DNA of 64,000 nucleotides, from assembly GCA_020718205.1 (NCBI GenBank), contig DYSN01000004.1:1-64000 (forward strand), read 5' to 3'. Below the pieces are notes generated by a model. That model saw only the letters and a list, made by a program, of their open reading frames with translations. It was not told the DNA's origin and did no database searches. Source of the DNA: Draconibacterium orientale (GTDB taxonomy: Bacteria; Bacteroidota; Bacteroidia; Bacteroidales; UBA12170). Shown here piece after piece: positions 45,561-54,514 of this stretch. The translations under genes and the position numbers were made by a program. Position 1 is the stretch's first letter. Each line of letters opens with the position of its first letter.

Positions 45561-46148
45561 ATGAAAAGAGTATCTATTAGCGGTTCTCTAAGAGAGAACG
45601 TAGGGAAAAAAGATGCAAACAAACAACGTTCGGAAGAAAAAGTTGTTTGTGTTCTTTACGGCGGTGAAAAACAAGTTCACTTCACCATCGACGAAAAACA
45701 ATTCAAAAGAATTTCGCATACTCCCGATGTATATATTGTAGACTTAAGTATTGGTGGAGAAGCCCATTCAGCCATTTTACAAGCTGTTCAGTTTCATCCC
45801 GTTTCTGACAAACCACTTCATGCCGATTTTCTTGAGATACTTGATGGAAGACCTGTTAAAGTTGTAATCCCTGTTAGATACGAAGGTGCAGCTCCCGGTG
45901 TTCTTAAAGGTGGTATTTTGAATAAAAAACTCAGAAATATTCCTGTAAAAGGTTTTTCGAAAGATATCCCTGAGAATTTTGTTATCAGTATTTCCAAGTT
46001 GAAAATTGGTATGAGTATCAAAATTAAGGATATTAATTTCGGCCCTCTTACTCCACTTATGGATGGCAATAGCCTTGTGGTTGGCGTTAAAGCAACGCGC
46101 GGTGCTATTATTGCTGACGACGAGGAAGAAGAAGAAGCTGAAGCTTAA
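45561..46148 (+). CDS. rplY: 50S ribosomal protein L25 (CTC form)
   Basis: A 195-residue L25/general stress protein Ctc. The N-terminal 5S-rRNA-binding beta-barrel (SISGSLRENVGKKDANKQRS to about 95) is followed by the TL5/CTC C-terminal domain (PVKVVIPVRYEGAAPGVLKGG and on), and an acidic tail. The long two-domain form is usual in Bacteroidota. It binds 5S rRNA in the large subunit. Gap of 142 bases to pth. Confidence 0.94.
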   Translation: MKRVSISGSLRENVGKKDANKQRSEEKVVCVLYGGEKQVHFTIDEKQFKRISHTPDVYIVDLSIGGEAHSAILQAVQFHPVSDKPLHADFLEILDGRPVKVVIPVRYEGAAPGVLKGGILNKKLRNIPVKGFSKDIPENFVISISKLKIGMSIKIKDINFGPLTPLMDGNSLVVGVKATRGAIIADDEEEEEAEA

Positions 46149-46290
46149 TTCATTTTGTTTTATGATAAAGGCATACGATTTTTATAATCCTATGCCTTTT
46201 TCTATTTTCAATCAATTATCTATCATTGCTTCTGAAAACTTAACAATCACCACAAAAGTTTTAAGCTGATCCACAAAAAAATATGATACC

Positions 46291-46854
46291 ATGAAATATC
46301 TTATTGCAGGCCTCGGAAATATTGGAGCGGAATATGATAAAACCCGTCATAATATTGGTTTCGATATCGTAACTTATATGGCCGACATGCACCACGAGAA
46401 ATTTACAACCGACCGACTGGCATCGGTGGCCACAGTTAAATACAAATCGCGGCAGTTTATTCTCATTAAACCAACTACTTACATGAATCTCAGCGGGAAA
46501 GCAGTAAAATATTGGTTGGATGCCGAGAAAATCGACATCGAAAATCTATTGGTGGTTACAGATGACCTGGCTCTTGACCTGGGTTTTCTCCGCATGCGCA
46601 AAAAAGGCAGCCCCGGATCGCACAATGGGCTTGAAAACATTATTCAAATACTTGGCAGAGACGATTTTGCCCGCTTACGATTTGGGATTGGAAACGATTT
46701 TGCTCGTGGACGTCAGGCCGACTTTGTACTCAGCGGCTGGAAAGCCTCGGAAATGCCTGTTATTGAAGAAAAAATCCCCATTGCAGCCGATATGATTCTT
46801 TCTTTTGGCACCATTGGGGTGGACAGAACAATGACCCTGTTTAATAACAAGTAA
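46291..46854 (+). CDS. pth: Peptidyl-tRNA hydrolase
   Basis: A 187-residue Pth1. Motifs: YLIAGLGNIGAEYDKTRHNIGFDIV (catalytic His in TRHNIGF), LIKPTTYMNLSGKAV, and KGSPGSHNGLENIIQILG. It recycles peptidyl-tRNA released prematurely from ribosomes. Length agrees with E. coli Pth. Third gene of the prs-rplY-pth unit; it converges with thpR, with 12 bases between the stops. Confidence 0.96.
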   Translation: MKYLIAGLGNIGAEYDKTRHNIGFDIVTYMADMHHEKFTTDRLASVATVKYKSRQFILIKPTTYMNLSGKAVKYWLDAEKIDIENLLVVTDDLALDLGFLRMRKKGSPGSHNGLENIIQILGRDDFARLRFGIGNDFARGRQADFVLSGWKASEMPVIEEKIPIAADMILSFGTIGVDRTMTLFNNK

Positions 46855-46865
46855 CCCTGAGAATA

Positions 46866-47426
46866 CTACTCAAGACCAATATTATCCAGCTCGAAATAGC
46901 TTGCTCCACGAGACCCTAAAACACTCTCGTAAAGCACAATTTCCTGAACTTTCATCGTTTGAACAATTCCTGGCTCCCATCCACTTATTACCTCATGAAA
47001 ATGGGGTTTGTTTTCGATTTTTCGAATCCTTGCCAAAGTTAAATGCGGAACAAAATTTTGCCTGTCGAAACGAAAACCCCTTTTTTCCAATCCTTTTCTT
47101 AGGGAAAAATGCAAGTCTGTCAGCTTTTCCACAGGCTGCATTCCAACCCAAATAACACGGGGATCATAGCGACTTCCAAAGATTCCCAGATTTCCCAACT
47201 CCAAATCGAAGGATGGACTTTCACTCGCACCGGCTTTCATAACATCAACAATATCTTTGAGTTTCGATGTGGAGGCATTTCCAAGAAAAACCAAAGTTTG
47301 GTGGAAATGTTCAACAGGAATCCAATTGATATTATTGCCAATCAGATTGGTTTTCAAATAATTGAGTTTCTTAAGCAACTGTTCTCCAGGCAATATTTTA
47401 ATTGCAATAAAGAGTCTTTTGTCCAT
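46866..47426 (-). CDS. thpR: RNA 2',3'-cyclic phosphodiesterase (LigT/ThpR)
   Basis: A 186-residue 2H phosphoesterase. The two HxTx motifs are H42-Q-T44-L in HFHQTLVFLG and HLTL in FVPHLTLARI near residue 127. The family opens 2',3'-cyclic phosphates on RNA ends. Length is normal. It follows the LVIVD/DUF4114 gene pair on the same strand after 32 bases, without a clear functional connection. Confidence 0.9.
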   Translation of the reverse strand: MDKRLFIAIKILPGEQLLKKLNYLKTNLIGNNINWIPVEHFHQTLVFLGNASTSKLKDIVDVMKAGASESPSFDLELGNLGIFGSRYDPRVIWVGMQPVEKLTDLHFSLRKGLEKRGFRFDRQNFVPHLTLARIRKIENKPHFHEVISGWEPGIVQTMKVQEIVLYESVLGSRGASYFELDNIGLE

Positions 47427-47458
47427 AAAAGAGCTTAGAATTTGTTTGGAACATGAAC

Positions 47459-49375
47459 CTATTGGGGAGGAATCTGAACAATCATTTCCTTGTTAAAGGC
47501 TGTTTCGGGTTCAATGAGTACCTGAAAAACGATGTCGTTAAAATCCTTGTCGCCTCTATCCGAAAGCAAATCTTCTATTCCTATAGTTACACAGCCACAA
47601 ATGCTGTCGTACATGAGCAAGTGTTGCTGCAACCCACGGTAATTAAATTCCCTGCGGGTATAATGTTGATACAATCCTTCGGTAACTTCTCCATCTTTAA
47701 AAGCATTTGCCAGCATAAAAAAGCCCACCGTAGTTCCTGCTGAAAATTCATCGGGAATGCGAACCATATCGCCAGCTTGCAGATAACCACCGCTGTATAT
47801 CTCCGAAGCATCGGGATATACAATATGCATAGTCGATTGAATATCTTCAAGCGAAGAAGGTGGATTGTTGGTTGGATAGTAATAATAGCCAAAAGTGTTG
47901 TGGAAAGCGGCGCCTTCGGAAATAAAAACGATTGACAGGTGAGCATTTTCTTCCAGCTCCACTTCCAGGTTTTGATTTAGGAAATAATCGGGGCGATTCA
48001 CAAAAGCATTTACTCTTTCGGGGAGGGTAATATCCATATGGGCAGGCAATTCGGCACAGAACTCAAATTCTTCCAGACATTCGGGCAAGCCAGTGTTATC
48101 ATAGTCACAAACCGGAGGATAAATACTCTGGTGAACCCGTTTTAGAATTTTAAATCCCCCGCCTCCTTTGGCCACAAAGAGCCAGTCGTTCGCAGCCATT
48201 ACCAAATTGGCGGAAGCCGCTATTTCATCCATATCCCACACCTGCACCGGAATGATTTCTCCAGAGCCCGAAGGGTTTTTTCCAACAAAAAGTCCATCGG
48301 CACCATTGGCAAGATAAATGAACAAATCATCTTTCGATAATCCATTGGTATTTCCGGTGGTTAGCATATTCGAAGGAGAATTGAATACTACATTTCCACT
48401 ATTGATATCGAAAGCTTTGGCACCATACATTCCCATGGCCACATAACAAATATTGGAACCATTGTCCATATGCATTGCAGATTTGCCAAAATAGGGTTCA
48501 TCCACATTTTGATGGGTAATCGTTCCGATGTCCCGGGTTTGTTTGTTCAAGGAATTTCCAACTTCATAAACATGCAGTTTTGATTGGTCTCCGGTGGATA
48601 GGGTAACTTGTTTAGAACCCACTGTTGCTCCGTTTGTTACGGTATATTTTGCGGCTGAGTAAGGATCGGTGTTCATTACGGTAAAATTATCTTTAGACAC
48701 CTGAAATACACCACCATAGGTTTGTCCGCTGGTTACATAAAGATAGTCGTTGGTGCATGAAATTCCATTGGCAGACGCGCTGATATTGGAGCCGCTCAGG
48801 TATTTGGAGAGCGATAAATCGTAGAAACCGCCAGTAAACTGTCCGTTGTTTGTGCTCAGTTTTCGGAGCAGCGCACCTTTCTTAAAACTCGACAAAGCCA
48901 GATAGACATCGCGGCTGGAGTTGGATCCGTCAATATCGGCTGCAACGGCGTTGGCATCGCTACCATTGAACAAAATCTGTGTAATGATGGTTGGGTAAGC
49001 TGGGTTTGACAAGTCAATGACTTCAATTCCTCCGGCATAGGTACTTCCCTGAACATTATAAGCCACATAGGCTTTGTTGTCGATGATATCGACGTGTGAT
49101 GCACTGAGCAGATTCCCGTTGAAAATAGGGGCAGCAACTTCGGCCACATAATACCAATAATAGTTATTGGATTTGGATTTTCCACCCCGGGTGCTGAAGA
49201 CAGCATCCTGAAAATAAGTGACCCTCGAATTTAACTCATCCACGGAGTTATTTACCAGCACTGTTTCAGTTGGTTCAACTTCGGTATCATCCGATATTTT
49301 TTTACACTGGCTAAAAACCAAAATAATGGAAACCGCTGCCAGCATAGAGATTTTTAAATATTTTTTCGTTTTCAT
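47459..49375 (-). CDS. LVIVD-repeat/DUF4114 lipoprotein (copy 1)
   Basis: A 638-residue lipoprotein starting at MKTKKYLKISMLAA with lipobox VFSQC. After the Cys comes KKISDDTE; a Lys/Asp/Glu-rich stretch here is compatible with surface export in Bacteroidota. LVIVD-like units run about residues 60-430 (e.g. GIEVIDLSNPAYPTIITQIL). The C-terminal domain has GIEDLLSDRGDKDFNDIVFQ, the DUF4114 signature with acidic residues suited to calcium binding. It is a tandem paralogue of the next gene upstream. Role unknown; likely surface adhesion or binding. Confidence 0.85.
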   Translation of the reverse strand: MKTKKYLKISMLAAVSIILVFSQCKKISDDTEVEPTETVLVNNSVDELNSRVTYFQDAVFSTRGGKSKSNNYYWYYVAEVAAPIFNGNLLSASHVDIIDNKAYVAYNVQGSTYAGGIEVIDLSNPAYPTIITQILFNGSDANAVAADIDGSNSSRDVYLALSSFKKGALLRKLSTNNGQFTGGFYDLSLSKYLSGSNISASANGISCTNDYLYVTSGQTYGGVFQVSKDNFTVMNTDPYSAAKYTVTNGATVGSKQVTLSTGDQSKLHVYEVGNSLNKQTRDIGTITHQNVDEPYFGKSAMHMDNGSNICYVAMGMYGAKAFDINSGNVVFNSPSNMLTTGNTNGLSKDDLFIYLANGADGLFVGKNPSGSGEIIPVQVWDMDEIAASANLVMAANDWLFVAKGGGGFKILKRVHQSIYPPVCDYDNTGLPECLEEFEFCAELPAHMDITLPERVNAFVNRPDYFLNQNLEVELEENAHLSIVFISEGAAFHNTFGYYYYPTNNPPSSLEDIQSTMHIVYPDASEIYSGGYLQAGDMVRIPDEFSAGTTVGFFMLANAFKDGEVTEGLYQHYTRREFNYRGLQQHLLMYDSICGCVTIGIEDLLSDRGDKDFNDIVFQVLIEPETAFNKEMIVQIPPQ

Positions 49376-49450
49376 TGTATCGTTTTTAAGGGAGCTCAAT
49401 TTGGTAAATATAATGATATTTTATTTAAGCTACAAGATTTTTTTTCGAAA

Positions 49451-49485
49451 GAAAGCTGGAACTCAAACCTTGAGAACCAGCTTTC
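49451..49485 (-). terminator. Hairpin downstream of LVIVD/DUF4114 copy 2
   Basis: GAAAGCTGG / CCAGCTTTC are perfect arms that extend inward with GTTCTCAA/TTGAGTTC on the minus strand. The following T-run is interrupted (TTTCGAAAA), so it may be a weak terminator. Confidence 0.5.
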
Positions 49486-49515
49486 AATACTCAAAATGAA
49501 CTGTATTTTTTTCGA

Positions 49516-51453
49516 TTAAGGAATCTGAATATAAGTATCAGGAGATACCGAAGTTGCGGGTTCAATATTCATTTTAAAGATTAAATCGTTAAAATCTTTG
49601 TCACCGCTGGGAATTTTCACATCTTCAATACCCATAATGATATCGCTGCAATTGTAGTCGTACATCAACAAATGTTGTTGAGTGTGATTGGAATTGAATG
49701 CAGGAATGGTGTAATGTGTGTACAATCCATTGGTAATTTCGGAGCCATTCCAGGCATTGGCCAGCATAAAGTACCCAATAACAGTACCTGCGGGGAAAGT
49801 TCCCAATTGATATATTTTATCACCGGGAATGAGGCCCCCACCCGAATTTACTTTGGAAGCATTGGGGAAAATTACCATCATGCTGGGTTTTAAATCAGCT
49901 GCAGTTGCCGGTGGATTGTTCTGATTGTAATGATAGTATCCGAAAGTGTTTTTAAAACCGGCACCTTCATTGACAAAGGTTACGCTGATTTGCGCATCTT
50001 CGGTCAGTACAATTTCTTTATTCTCGTTGAGGAAATATTCGGGATGATTCACCAAAGCATTTTGACTTTCGGGCAAGGTGAGTTGGAGGTCGCTCAACAG
50101 GCTTGGACAAAGTTCATCGGGATTTTCTTCCAGACATTCTGGCACACCAAGATTATCGTAATCACAAATCACCGGATATCCGCTATTGGGGATTTTTCTC
50201 AGTATCTTTAATCCGCCTCCGCCTTTGGCCACAAATATCCAGTCGCCATCGGTTTGAACAAGATTTGCAGAAGCACCAGTTTCGCTTAAATCCCAAATTT
50301 GAACGGGCACAATTTCGCCGGAACCACCTTCAGGCAAAGTGGCGATATATAAACCATCGGCACCGTTGGCCAGATAAATATAATCGTCGTCTTTAGAAAG
50401 TCCATTGGTATTTCCAGTAGTGAGCATACCGGCGGGAGAAGTATAAACCACTGAACCTGTGCTGATATCATAGGCCTTTAATCCATTTACTCCAGATGCT
50501 ACCCAGGCTATATTTCCACCTTCGTCTAAATGAAGGGTAGATTTTCCTTTGTAGGGTTCTTCCACATTTTGATGATAAATGGGTTCAATGTCATAAACGG
50601 AGGGGGTTCTGTCGGGTCCAACTTCATAAACCATAAGCTGAGAATTTTGGCCTGTGCGCAGGGTAATTTGTTTAGCACCGGCATTCAAACCATTAACCGC
50701 GGGGTATTTGGCATTGCTATATTCATTGGCTGCCAATACGCTTAAATTTTCGGTTGAAAGCTGAAATGTACCTCCACGGGTTTGTCCAGCAGTAACATAA
50801 ATATATTCCGACGAAGCAACAATTCCATTGGCAGAAGCAGCGGTACCAGTGCTTATCGATTTTGACAGACTAACATCTGTTATCTGGTTGGTGAGGAGAC
50901 CGTTCTCGAGAATTACCTGTCTTAAAACTGCTCCTTTTTTAAAGCTGCTCAAAGCAAGCCATATTTTTCTCTGGGCTTCGTTACCATTGTAATCCGCAGC
51001 CACTGCATTCACATCTACCCCACCAAACAATTCTGATGAAATAATTGTGGGGAAAGCTGGATTAGACAAATCAATAACTTCCACACCACCAGCATATTCA
51101 TCACCCTGTCTGTTGTAGGTAACATAGGCCTTATCGTCGGCAATAACTACATGAGTAGCACTAAGCACTCCACCTCCATAAACCGGCGATTCCACATCGG
51201 CCACATAATACCAGGTATGCCCGTTTGTATTGGTTTTGGATTTAACATCCTTACCAGAAAACAAAACAGGTTCGTTAATATAGGTTACTCTGGAAGAAAG
51301 TCCCGCCTGGTCGTTATTGAGCAGGTATACAATTTCTTCATCATCAGACACTTCGGTTGTTTGCTCATTCTTTTTACAAGAGCTTGCCAGCACCACTATT
51401 ACGAATAGAAATAGTACAATGCTGAATTTTATGAATAAATTTTGAGTTTTCAT
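49516..51453 (-). CDS. LVIVD-repeat/DUF4114 lipoprotein (copy 2)
   Basis: A 645-residue paralogue of the neighbouring copy. Lipobox LASSC, followed by KKNEQTTEVSDDEE. LVIVD-like units include GVEVIDLSNPAFPTIISSEL and LKAYDISTGSVVYTSPAGM. The C-terminal DUF4114 reads GIEDVKIPSGDKDFNDLIF. Alignment by eye gives extended near-identical blocks (ANGADGLY/ANGADGLF, LANGADGL, FVAKGGGG), so the pair arose by tandem duplication. Function unknown. The 248-base region upstream contains the rplU promoter and nothing else obvious. Confidence 0.85.
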   Translation of the reverse strand: MKTQNLFIKFSIVLFLFVIVVLASSCKKNEQTTEVSDDEEIVYLLNNDQAGLSSRVTYINEPVLFSGKDVKSKTNTNGHTWYYVADVESPVYGGGVLSATHVVIADDKAYVTYNRQGDEYAGGVEVIDLSNPAFPTIISSELFGGVDVNAVAADYNGNEAQRKIWLALSSFKKGAVLRQVILENGLLTNQITDVSLSKSISTGTAASANGIVASSEYIYVTAGQTRGGTFQLSTENLSVLAANEYSNAKYPAVNGLNAGAKQITLRTGQNSQLMVYEVGPDRTPSVYDIEPIYHQNVEEPYKGKSTLHLDEGGNIAWVASGVNGLKAYDISTGSVVYTSPAGMLTTGNTNGLSKDDDYIYLANGADGLYIATLPEGGSGEIVPVQIWDLSETGASANLVQTDGDWIFVAKGGGGLKILRKIPNSGYPVICDYDNLGVPECLEENPDELCPSLLSDLQLTLPESQNALVNHPEYFLNENKEIVLTEDAQISVTFVNEGAGFKNTFGYYHYNQNNPPATAADLKPSMMVIFPNASKVNSGGGLIPGDKIYQLGTFPAGTVIGYFMLANAWNGSEITNGLYTHYTIPAFNSNHTQQHLLMYDYNCSDIIMGIEDVKIPSGDKDFNDLIFKMNIEPATSVSPDTYIQIP

Positions 51454-51635
51454 TTTACAGTTCTTTTTTTTGAGTTTATACCAAAGCTAATCAAAAGGGT
51501 TATCTAACCACAACTTTTGATTAGTAACCGTAGAATTTGAATTCGTAAATGTTAGGATTACAGAATAGATTGTAAATTCGCAAAACGGAAAAAACCCATG
51601 TCAATAAAAAAAAAATTAGAAAACTATTGAATGTG

Positions 51636-51665
51636 TTGTTTATCAAAAAAATATCGCTACTTTTG
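51636..51665 (+). promoter_or_regulatory. Promoter of rplU-rpmA
   Basis: TTG at 51636-51638, a 19-base spacer and TACTTTTG at 51658-51665, a textbook Bacteroidota promoter; transcription would start about 33 bases before the rplU ATG. Confidence 0.82.
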
Positions 51666-51701
51666 CACTCCCAAAAATGTTAAACTAATTGAATAAATTA
51701 C

Positions 51702-52013
51702 ATGTATGCAATTGTAGAAATAGCAGGGCAACAGTTTAAAGTCACTAAAGATCAAAAAATCTTTGTGCACCGTTTGGATGGTGATGAAGGCGCTTCATTA
51801 GAGTTTGACAAGGTGCTTTTAGTGGACAATGAAGGAGCTGTTAAAATCGGAACCCCTGTGATAGAAGGCGCAAAAGTTTCCGTTAAAATTCTTTCTCATT
51901 TACGTGGAGATAAAGTTTTTATCTTCAAGAAAAGGAGAAGAAAAGGCTATAAAAAATTCCAGGGACATCGTCAGGATTTTACCCAGGTTCAAATCGAAAA
52001 CATCGTTGCTTAG
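51702..52013 (+). CDS. rplU: 50S ribosomal protein L21
   Basis: 103 residues of standard L21: MYAIVEIAGQQFKVTKDQ at the N-terminus, VLLVDNEGAVKIGTPVIEGA, and the basic KKRRRKGYKKFQGHRQDFT RNA-binding stretch. It sits on 23S rRNA next to L20. Co-transcribed with rpmA (38 bases apart), the usual order. Confidence 0.98.
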   Translation: MYAIVEIAGQQFKVTKDQKIFVHRLDGDEGASLEFDKVLLVDNEGAVKIGTPVIEGAKVSVKILSHLRGDKVFIFKKRRRKGYKKFQGHRQDFTQVQIENIVA

Positions 52014-52051
52014 GCAAAGGATGGTATGTTAAACCTTAAAAACTATTAAAA

Positions 52052-52315
52052 ATGGCTCATAAAAAAGGTGTCGGTAGTTCTAAAAACGGTAGAGAATCCC
52101 ATAGTAAACGATTGGGAATTAAAATATATGGCGGTCAATTTGCCAAAGCCGGAAATATTTTAGTAAGACAACGTGGTACAGCTCACCATCCTGGTGCAAA
52201 TGTGGGTATTGGCAAAGACCATACTCTTTTTGCATTGACTGATGGCATTGTTGAGTTCAAAAAAACAAAAAACGAGAGATCGTATGTTTTTGTGAATCCA
52301 ATGGTGGTGGAGTAA
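52052..52315 (+). CDS. rpmA: 50S ribosomal protein L27
   Basis: 87 residues beginning [20 protein letters not shown] directly, with no cleavable Firmicutes-type N-terminal extension; then [20 protein letters not shown] and [20 protein letters not shown]. The N-terminus reaches the peptidyl transferase centre. Followed by a terminator-like hairpin ahead of serS. Confidence 0.98.
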   Translation: MAHKKGVGSSKNGRESHSKRLGIKIYGGQFAKAGNILVRQRGTAHHPGANVGIGKDHTLFALTDGIVEFKKTKNERSYVFVNPMVVE

Positions 52316-52339
52316 TCAGATACTGTTTTTAAAAAATTA

Positions 52340-52371
52340 AAAACTGTTTCCTTTGGGGAGCAGTTTTTTTT
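52340..52371 (+). terminator. Terminator between rpmA and serS
   Basis: AACTGTTTCC and GGGGAGCAGTT pair around TTT, followed by eight T. It separates the ribosomal protein genes from serS, which then needs its own promoter or partial readthrough. Confidence 0.8.
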
Positions 52372-52431
52372 ATATCCCATTCCTTCGTTTTTCATGGCTA
52401 AAAAACTACATTTGCAAAAAATTGAAAAACC

Positions 52432-53703
52432 ATGCTACAGACTAACTATATCATTGAAAATAAAGCTGAAGTCATTGAAAGACTAAAAATTAAAAACTTC
52501 GATGCAACCGCCATACTTCCGGTAATAGAAAAGAAAAACAACCTCCGCAAAAAAATCCAAAAAGACTTAGACGACCATCTGGCCGAAGCCAATCTTTTGG
52601 CCAAATCTATAGGGCTGCTTTTGAAAGATGGAAAGAAAGACGAAGCAGAAGCTTCTAAAGCACGGACAGCAGAGTTAAAAACCATTTCCAAAGATTTAAA
52701 CGATCAGTTGACAGCCCTTGAAGCGGAATTGCACCAAATTGTGGTTCAATTGCCCAATCTGCCACATTCCAGCGTCCCCACCGGAAAAGGAGCCGACGAT
52801 AATGAAATTGTAGCCGAATGGGGCTCCATTCCCAATCTGGGGGATTACAAATTACCTCACTGGGAACTGGCAAAAAAATACGATCTCATCGATTTTGAAT
52901 TGGGCGTAAAACTCACCGGAGCTGGTTTCCCTGTGTTTAAAGGAAAAGGTGCCCGCCTGCAAAGAAGTCTCATTAGCTTTTTTCTGGACGAAGGAATCGA
53001 TGCCGGTTATCTGGAAGTATTGCCTCCACTCATGGTAAATGAAGATTCTGCTTATGCTACCGGTCAGCTGCCCGATAAAGAAGGTCAGATGTATCATATG
53101 CAGGTTGATAATCTCTATATGATTCCAACCGCCGAAGTTCCTGTGACCAATATCTATCGCAATTTGATTCTGAAAGAAAGCGATTTCCCCATTAAAAACG
53201 TGGCTTACTCTGCCTGTTTCCGTCGTGAAGCTGGCAGCTATGGTAAAGATGTTCGCGGATTAAACCGTCTGCATCAGTTCGACAAGGTGGAAATAGTTCA
53301 GGTTCAGCATCCTGAAAAGTCTTACGAGACTCTGGAAGATATGAAGGCACATGTAGCAGGATTGCTCGAAAAGCTCGGACTTCCCTATAGAATATTGAAG
53401 CTTTGCGGAGGAGATATGAGCTTTACTTCGGCACTTACCTTTGACTTCGAAGTATTTAGCACCGCTCAGGAACGCTGGCTCGAAGTGAGCTCCGTTTCCA
53501 ATTTCGAAAACTTTCAGTCGAATCGTTTGAAGCTGAGATTTAAAGACGGACAAGGCAAAACTCAATTGGCTCATACGCTCAACGGCAGCGCATTGGCTTT
53601 GCCCAGAATTATGGCCGCCTTGCTGGAAAACTATCAAACCGCCGAAGGAATCAGAATTCCTGAAGCCTTGCAGAAATACACTGGTTTTGCCCTAATTGAC
53701 TAA
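52432..53703 (+). CDS. serS: Serine--tRNA ligase
   Basis: A 423-residue class II synthetase. The N-terminal long coiled coil (about 25-105) is the tRNA-binding arm. Motif 2 is FRREAGSYGKDVRGLNRLHQ and motif 3 is LNGSALALPRIMAALLENYQ. TAEVPVTNIYRN lies in the active site. Length is normal. The stop overlaps the truA start by one base (TAATG), so the pair is translationally coupled. Confidence 0.97.
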   Translation: MLQTNYIIENKAEVIERLKIKNFDATAILPVIEKKNNLRKKIQKDLDDHLAEANLLAKSIGLLLKDGKKDEAEASKARTAELKTISKDLNDQLTALEAELHQIVVQLPNLPHSSVPTGKGADDNEIVAEWGSIPNLGDYKLPHWELAKKYDLIDFELGVKLTGAGFPVFKGKGARLQRSLISFFLDEGIDAGYLEVLPPLMVNEDSAYATGQLPDKEGQMYHMQVDNLYMIPTAEVPVTNIYRNLILKESDFPIKNVAYSACFRREAGSYGKDVRGLNRLHQFDKVEIVQVQHPEKSYETLEDMKAHVAGLLEKLGLPYRILKLCGGDMSFTSALTFDFEVFSTAQERWLEVSSVSNFENFQSNRLKLRFKDGQGKTQLAHTLNGSALALPRIMAALLENYQTAEGIRIPEALQKYTGFALID

Positions 53704-54461
53704 TGCTTAGGCGTTACTTTATAGAGCTTTCGTATCTGGGCACCCATTATCATGGATGGCAAATTCAGGAAAATGCGGTGACTGTTCAACAGGTGTTACA
53801 CGAAGCTTTGAGTAAACTTTTTCATTCCCCCGAATTGTCTACAGGTTGTGGAAGAACGGATACTGGTGTGCACGCCCGTCAGTTTTACGCTCATGTGAAT
53901 CTGGATTTGGAGGAGAGAAATCTTTCACCCAAACAGCTGATGCATAAACTCAATATGATATTGCCCTTCGATATTGCTATCCATCAGATTTTGCCCGTGC
54001 ATTCGGAAGCTCATGCCCGTTTCGATGCCACCAAACGAACCTATGAATATCATATTTCAACTAAAAAAAACCCATTCAACCGCCATCTTTCTCTTTCACT
54101 TCCTTTTCCGGATGTGGATTTCGATTTGATGAACGAAGCCGCCAACATTCTATTTGAATACAACGATTTTCAATGCTTTTCGAAAACTGGTACTCAGGTA
54201 AACAATTATTTATGCAAAATAATGAAAGCCCAATGGGAAAAGTGGGAAGGTGACAATTGGGTTTTTGTTATTCAGGCTGACAGGTTCTTACGAAACATGG
54301 TTAGGGCCATTGTGGGAACATTGCTCGAAGTGGGTCGGGGGCAAATGAGTCTGGAAGAGTATAGACGGGTAATAGAAAGTAAAAACCGCTCCGGCGCTGG
54401 CTGGTCAGTGCCACCCGAAGGGCTGTTTTTAACGAAAATTGAATATCCATTTATCGGATAA
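53703..54461 (+). CDS. truA: tRNA pseudouridine(38-40) synthase TruA
   Basis: A 252-residue enzyme with the catalytic aspartate in GCGRTDTGVHARQFYAH. Other family blocks are RYFIELSYLGTHYHGWQIQ, FDATKRTYEYHI and FLRNMVRAIVGTLLEVGRG. It modifies the anticodon stem of many tRNAs. Coupled to serS by overlapping stop and start codons and followed by a bidirectional terminator. Confidence 0.96.
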   Translation: MLRRYFIELSYLGTHYHGWQIQENAVTVQQVLHEALSKLFHSPELSTGCGRTDTGVHARQFYAHVNLDLEERNLSPKQLMHKLNMILPFDIAIHQILPVHSEAHARFDATKRTYEYHISTKKNPFNRHLSLSLPFPDVDFDLMNEAANILFEYNDFQCFSKTGTQVNNYLCKIMKAQWEKWEGDNWVFVIQADRFLRNMVRAIVGTLLEVGRGQMSLEEYRRVIESKNRSGAGWSVPPEGLFLTKIEYPFIG

Positions 54462-54494
54462 AAAAAACGTGGCTCTTTTGAACCACGTTTTTTT
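54461..54494. terminator. Bidirectional terminator between truA and the BamA/TamA-like gene
   Basis: AACGTGG / CCACGTT stem around a 10-base loop, flanked by seven A and seven T. Confidence 0.92.
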
Positions 54495-54514
54495 ATTTCA
54501 ATTTTAGCCTGATT

